From contig NZ_MLYP01000064.1 in assembly GCF_001866645.1 (NCBI RefSeq), positions 1-43,267 on the forward strand: a stretch of 43,267 bases of DNA, read 5' to 3'. Positions 39,743 to 43,267 of the stretch are shown here, one piece after another (the stretch's first letter is position 1; every line of letters starts with the position of its first letter). Origin of the DNA: Streptomyces colonosanans (lineage in GTDB: Bacteria; Actinomycetota; Actinomycetes; Streptomycetales; Streptomycetaceae). A program made the translations under genes and the position numbers. The notes under the pieces are model-generated. The model made no database searches. It saw only the letters and a program-made list of their open reading frames with translations, and had not been told where the DNA came from.

Positions 39743-40729
39743 ATGAGTGCCGCAGACACCACCACTTCTGCCAAGGTGCCGCCGCCGCGGCCCGCGCCGC
39801 CACCGAGCGCCTCCGACAGAACATGCGGAAAGCGGACGTCGGGCGGGGCCGCCGTTCCCTGGGCGCTGCTCGCCCCCTGTCTGCTGATCCTCGCCCTGGT
39901 GATGGGCTATCCGCTGGTCCGCCTGGTCACCCTGTCCTTCCAGAAGTTCGGCCAGTCCCAGCTCTGGGGCTTCCAGCCCGCCGAGTCGGCCGGCTTCGCC
40001 AACTTCAGCAAGGTACTGGGAGACGGCGAGTTCTGGGCGGTCGTCCTGCGCACGATCCTCTTCGCCGCCGGTTCGGTGATCTTCACCATGGTCGTCGGCA
40101 TGCTGATCGCGCTGCTGCTCCAGCGGGTCTCCGGCTGGATGAAGACCCTGGTCAACATCGTGCTGGTGGCCGGCTGGGGCATGCCGATCATCGTCGCGAC
40201 CACGGTCTTCAAGTGGCTCTTCGACTCGGACTACGGCGTCTTCAACGCGCTGCTCAGCAAGCTGCCCGGGGTCGACATGATCGGCCACAACTGGTTCGCG
40301 AGCGGACCGCAGGGCCTGACCGTGATCATGCTCCTGGTGGTCTGGGGCGCCGTCCCGTTCGTGGTCATCACGCTCGGTGCGGGCCTCACCCAGGTACCGA
40401 AGGAGCTGGAGGAGGCGGCCCGGCTCGACGGCGCGGGCTCCTGGGGCGTCTTCCGCTATGTGACCCTCCCGATCCTCAAGCCGATCATCGTGATGCTCAC
40501 AACGCTCTCGGTCATCTGGGACATGGGTGTCTTCCCGCAGGTCTTCGTGATGCGCGGCGGCCACCCCGAGGCCGAGTTCCAACTGCTCACGACGTACTCG
40601 TACGACAAGGCGTTCGTGGTCAACGACTACGGACAGGGCTCCGCGATCGCCCTGGTCACCGTGCTGTTGCTGCTCGGCGTCGTCGCCGTCTACATGCGCC
40701 AGATGCTCAAGATCGGAGAGGTGGAATGA
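39743..40729 (+). CDS. dasB: ABC sugar transporter permease DasB
   Basis: A 328-residue MalF-type permease. After a Pro/Ser-rich cytoplasmic N-terminus of about 40 residues come six transmembrane helices, starting WALLAPCLLILALVMGYPLV. The EAA loop that docks the ATPase is EEAARLDGAGSWGVFRYVTL. Start ATG 39743 with GAGGAG 6 nt upstream. It pairs with DasC to form the channel for chitobiose delivered by DasA. No ATPase gene is in this cluster; in Streptomyces the shared ATPase MsiK, encoded elsewhere, energises it. Confidence 0.95.
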   Translation: MSAADTTTSAKVPPPRPAPPPSASDRTCGKRTSGGAAVPWALLAPCLLILALVMGYPLVRLVTLSFQKFGQSQLWGFQPAESAGFANFSKVLGDGEFWAVVLRTILFAAGSVIFTMVVGMLIALLLQRVSGWMKTLVNIVLVAGWGMPIIVATTVFKWLFDSDYGVFNALLSKLPGVDMIGHNWFASGPQGLTVIMLLVVWGAVPFVVITLGAGLTQVPKELEEAARLDGAGSWGVFRYVTLPILKPIIVMLTTLSVIWDMGVFPQVFVMRGGHPEAEFQLLTTYSYDKAFVVNDYGQGSAIALVTVLLLLGVVAVYMRQMLKIGEVE

Positions 40730-41574
40730 GCGCGATCGCCGCTTCGGGGCGCCGACGGGGAAAGTCCAAGCTCGGCTGGAACCTCCTCGGACTGCTCGTC
40801 TTCGTCACCGCGGGCTTCCCCGTTTACTGGATGATCAACACGGCCGTCAAGCCGGCGAAGGACGCCATCGACCCGGACCCGAGCCTGCTGCCGACGGGAG
40901 TCACGCTCTCCAACTTCCGCCGGGCGCTGGACATCGCCGACTTCTGGGGGCCGGTCGGCCGCAGCCTGGTCGTGTCGCTGACGGTGGTCGCGATCGGCGT
41001 AGCCGTCGGCCTGCTGGCCGCACTCGCCATCTCCCGCTTCGCCTTCCGCGGTCGGAAGATCGTGATCGTGGGCATTCTGGCGGTCCAGATGGTCCCGCTG
41101 GTGGCCATGATCATTCCGGTCTTCCTGCTCCTCAACGACCTCGGTCAGTACGACAAGCTCTCGGGTCTGATCATCACGTACCTGACTTTCATCCTTCCGT
41201 TCACCGTGTGGACGCTGCGCGGCTTCATCGTCAACATCCCGCGCGAGCTGGAGGAGGCGGCGATGGTCGACGGCTGCTCCCGCACCGGTGCCTTCATCCG
41301 CGTGGTCTTCCCGCTGCTCGCCCCCGGCCTGGTCGCCACCTCGGTCTACGGCTTCATCCAGGCATGGAACGAGTATCTGTACGCCCTGATGCTGATGAGC
41401 CAGCAGAACCAGACCGCGACCGTCTGGCTCGGCAACTTCACCACCAAGCACGGCACCGAGTACGCCCCGATGATGGCCGGTGCCACGATGATGGCGGTGC
41501 CGATCGTCGTGCTCTTCCTCCTCGTACAGCGCAAGATGGCCGCGGGTCTGACCGCGGGCGCCGTGAAGGGATAA
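40726..41574 (+). CDS. dasC: ABC sugar transporter permease DasC
   Basis: A 282-residue MalG-type permease with six transmembrane helices, beginning WNLLGLLVFVTAGFPVYWMI. The ATPase-docking loop is EEAAMVDGCSRTGAFIRVVF. The ATG overlaps the dasB stop (ATGA), so the permease subunits are made in equal amounts. The preceding basic residues (GRRRGKSK) place the N-terminus in the cytoplasm. It forms the DasB-DasC heterodimer of the chitobiose transporter. Confidence 0.95.
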   Translation: MSAIAASGRRRGKSKLGWNLLGLLVFVTAGFPVYWMINTAVKPAKDAIDPDPSLLPTGVTLSNFRRALDIADFWGPVGRSLVVSLTVVAIGVAVGLLAALAISRFAFRGRKIVIVGILAVQMVPLVAMIIPVFLLLNDLGQYDKLSGLIITYLTFILPFTVWTLRGFIVNIPRELEEAAMVDGCSRTGAFIRVVFPLLAPGLVATSVYGFIQAWNEYLYALMLMSQQNQTATVWLGNFTTKHGTEYAPMMAGATMMAVPIVVLFLLVQRKMAAGLTAGAVKG

Positions 41575-41583
41575 CGCCTCCCG

Positions 41584-43077
41584 ATGACGACATACGCCAG
41601 CGGTACCGACACGCTCACCCGCGACGCACTGACGGTCCTCCAGCCCGGCTTCACCGGCACCACGGCCCCCGACTGGCTGCTGCGCCGGCTCGGCGAAGGT
41701 CTGTCGTCCGTGGGCCTGTTCGGCCGGAACATCGCCTCTCCCGAACAACTCGCCGCCCTGACCGCCCAGTTGCGTGCCGAGCGCGACGACGTCCTCGTCG
41801 CGATCGACGAGGAGGGGGGTGACGTCACCCGCCTGGAGGTGGGTACGGGGTCCTCCTTCCCGGGCAATCACGCGCTGGGCGCGGTGGACGACGTGGAACT
41901 GACCCGGCAGGTGGCGCAGGAACTCGGCCGCCGCCTCGCGGAGTGCGGCGTGAACCTCAACTGGGCGCCCTCGGCCGATGTGAACTCCAACCCCGCGAAC
42001 CCGGTGATCGGCGTACGGTCCTTCGGCGCCGACACGCAGCTGGTCGCCCGGCACACCGCTGCGTATGTCACCGGCCTCCAGTCCGCCGGCGTCGCCGCCT
42101 GCACCAAGCACTTCCCCGGGCACGGCGACACGGCGGTCGACTCCCACCACGCGCTGCCGCGCATCGACGCGGAGCCGGCTCTGCTCAAGGAACGCGAACT
42201 CGCCCCGTTCCGCGCCGCGATCGCCGCGGGCACGCGCGCGGTGATGAGCGCGCACATCCTGGTCCCGGCCCTGGACCCGGTTCGCCCCGCCACGCTGTCC
42301 CGGCACATCCTGACCGATCTGCTGCGCGGCGAACTCGCCTACGGCGGCCTGATCGTCACCGACGGCATGGAAATGCGTGCGATCGCCGATACCTACGGCA
42401 TCGAACGCGGCAGCGTTCTCGCCATCGCGGCCGGTGCGGACGCGATCTGCGTGGGCGGCGGCCTCGCGGACGACGAGACGGTACGGCGCCTGCGGGACGC
42501 CCTGGTCATGGCGGTGCGCTCGGGTGAACTGGCCGAGGAACGGCTCGCCGAGGCGGCGGAGCGCGTACGGGCGCTGGCGCGGTGGACCGCGTCCGCGGCA
42601 GCCGAGGGCGCTGCCGGCCAGGGGGCGGCCGGCGCCGACATCGGTCTGCTCGCGGCCCGGCGCGCGCTGACGGTCACCGGGGCGGAGGACTTCACCCCGC
42701 TCACCGCGCCGCCGTACGTCGTCGCCCTCACCCCCGTCGCGAACATCGCCGTGGGCGACGAGACCCCCTGGGGCGTGGCCGCGGAACTGCTGCGCCTGCT
42801 GCCCGGTACGGAGACGGGCAGCTTCGCGGGGGAGACGGCGGCGCGCACGGCCCTGGCAGCCGCCGGAGCGCGGCGGATCGTGGCGGTGATCCGCGACGAA
42901 CACCGCCACCCGTGGATGCAGACGGCCCTCGACACGCTCCTCGCCGAGCGCCCCGACACGATCGTGGTCGAGATGGGCGTCCCCCAGGCCGCGCCGCGCG
43001 GCGCCCTGCACATCGCCACGCACGGGGCGGCCCGGGTGTGCGGACGGGCGGCGGCGGAGGTCATCGCGGGCGCATAG
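41584..43077 (+). CDS. dasD: GH3 beta-N-acetylglucosaminidase DasD
   Basis: A 497-residue family GH3 enzyme of the NagZ type with no signal peptide, so it works in the cytoplasm, splitting imported chitobiose to GlcNAc. The NagZ motif KHFPGHGDTAVDSHH (from Lys175) contains the Asp186/His188 acid-base pair, and the nucleophile is Asp260 in VTDGMEM. The C-terminal about 150 residues (after LARWTASAAA) form an extra domain as in other actinobacterial NagZ-like proteins. Start ATG 41584, 9 bp after dasC, so it belongs to the operon. It ends at the hairpin at 43087. A role in peptidoglycan recycling cannot be excluded. Confidence 0.93.
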   Translation: MTTYASGTDTLTRDALTVLQPGFTGTTAPDWLLRRLGEGLSSVGLFGRNIASPEQLAALTAQLRAERDDVLVAIDEEGGDVTRLEVGTGSSFPGNHALGAVDDVELTRQVAQELGRRLAECGVNLNWAPSADVNSNPANPVIGVRSFGADTQLVARHTAAYVTGLQSAGVAACTKHFPGHGDTAVDSHHALPRIDAEPALLKERELAPFRAAIAAGTRAVMSAHILVPALDPVRPATLSRHILTDLLRGELAYGGLIVTDGMEMRAIADTYGIERGSVLAIAAGADAICVGGGLADDETVRRLRDALVMAVRSGELAEERLAEAAERVRALARWTASAAAEGAAGQGAAGADIGLLAARRALTVTGAEDFTPLTAPPYVVALTPVANIAVGDETPWGVAAELLRLLPGTETGSFAGETAARTALAAAGARRIVAVIRDEHRHPWMQTALDTLLAERPDTIVVEMGVPQAAPRGALHIATHGAARVCGRAAAEVIAGA

Positions 43078-43086
43078 GCCCCCTAT

Positions 43087-43127
43087 GAAGAAGGTGCCGG
43101 TCGCCCTGGGGGACCGGCACCTTCTTC
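43087..43127 (+). terminator. terminator of dasABCD
   Basis: Perfect 16-bp inverted repeat (GAAGAAGGTGCCGGTC and its complement) with a 9-nt loop, 9 bp after the dasD stop. Confidence 0.88.
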
Positions 43128-43149
43128 GTGCGTACGGAGGATCGGCGCC

Positions 43150-43267
43150 CTAGTGCCGCGGCAGGCAACGTTTGCCCGTTAAGGAGCGGCGTTCGGTGCG
43201 TGCTCTCGGCGTGCCGGCCGGAAGCCCTCGTACTGGACGTACTTGGGCTTTCGGTCGGTGCGGCGAG
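43150..43267. mobile_element. left part of a third CTAG-bounded MITE-like element, cut by window edge
   Basis: From CTAG at 43150 the sequence (CTAGTGCCGCGGCAGGCAAC onwards) has no ORF. It contains a palindrome at 43225-43247 whose core (CCCnCGTACTGG ... GTACTnGGG) matches 19 of 23 positions of the central palindrome of element 1. The start CTAGTGC is shared with element 1. The matching right end would lie beyond the window, so the element's limits are unproven. I recall similar repeats in many Streptomyces genomes. Confidence 0.6.

Noticed and set aside
40690..43023. Very long minus-strand open frame (777 codons) opposite dasC/dasD
   Set aside because: It is the antisense shadow of high-GC codon bias; the plus-strand frames carry clear permease and GH3 motifs, and the antisense product is low-complexity with no recognisable domain.
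1..43267. CRISPR array, prophage or secondary-metabolite mega-cluster
   Set aside because: No regularly spaced repeats, phage structural genes or multi-modular synthases; the only specialised-metabolism genes are the two-gene terpene operon.

Overview
The window is a 43.3 kb stretch of Streptomyces chromosome. The evidence is the very high GC with G/C-ending codons, GTG/TTG starts with GGAGG-type ribosome sites, and a gene order that matches what I recall of the Streptomyces coelicolor core (hisN - rsgA - aroA - sigR/rsrA - def - epi-isozizaene synthase/CYP170 - nrdBA - dasR/dasABCD). Most of it is ordinary, densely packed core chromosome. I see no prophage, plasmid, CRISPR array or large foreign island.

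Layout. (1) 1-2.4 kb: three consecutive AIM24-family genes, the first cut by the window edge, closed by a strong hairpin. (2) 2.4-4.4 kb, minus: a NUDIX hydrolase coupled to a DUF2342 metalloprotease-like protein. (3) 4.6-8 kb, plus: an NAD-dependent epimerase-like protein, MoaE, a 54-residue one-TM protein, and a PDZ-Lon(S16) secreted protease. (4) 8-11.7 kb: a PPA1309-like protein diverging from a large UPF0182 membrane protein. (5) 11.7-14 kb: two identical initiator tRNA genes flanking a Sel1/TPR-repeat gene. (6) 14.2-16.3 kb: a divergent Fur-family regulator (CatR-like) and a catalase with an operator inside its promoter. (7) 16.3-19.6 kb: two short inverted-repeat mobile elements, a CBS-domain protein, HisN, a TetR regulator and a guanidinium-type SMR exporter. 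(8) 19.6-24.4 kb: rsgA and aroA (minus, with a 37-bp tandem duplication before aroA), an M50-like membrane protease, an SRAP/HMCES DNA-crosslink protein and an alpha/beta hydrolase. (9) 24.4-27.8 kb: sigR-rsrA thiol-stress switch with a recognisable SigR-dependent promoter, a TPR protein, and peptide deformylase. (10) 28-30.6 kb: the two-gene albaflavenone operon (epi-isozizaene synthase and CYP170A). (11) 30.6-34.5 kb, minus: class Ia ribonucleotide reductase nrdA-nrdB, preceded by a cobalamin riboswitch and a pair of NrdR boxes, and followed by what looks like the decayed remnant of nrdS. (12) 34.5-37 kb: a GNAT acetyltransferase and a sodium/solute symporter with its DUF3311 partner. (13) 37.1-43.1 kb: dasR and dasABCD (N-acetylglucosamine/chitobiose sensing, uptake and hydrolysis) with several DasR operators in the dasR-dasA gap.

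The most notable unexplained structure is a set of three small, non-coding, CTAG-bounded inverted-repeat elements (MITE-like; the third runs off the right edge). Two sit exactly on the TAG stop codon of a neighbouring gene and appear to have preserved it by duplicating the CTAG target. Two share a central palindrome and two share an internal module, although their terminal repeats differ. Functional assignments rest on motif recognition by eye and remembered family knowledge; no database search was run.
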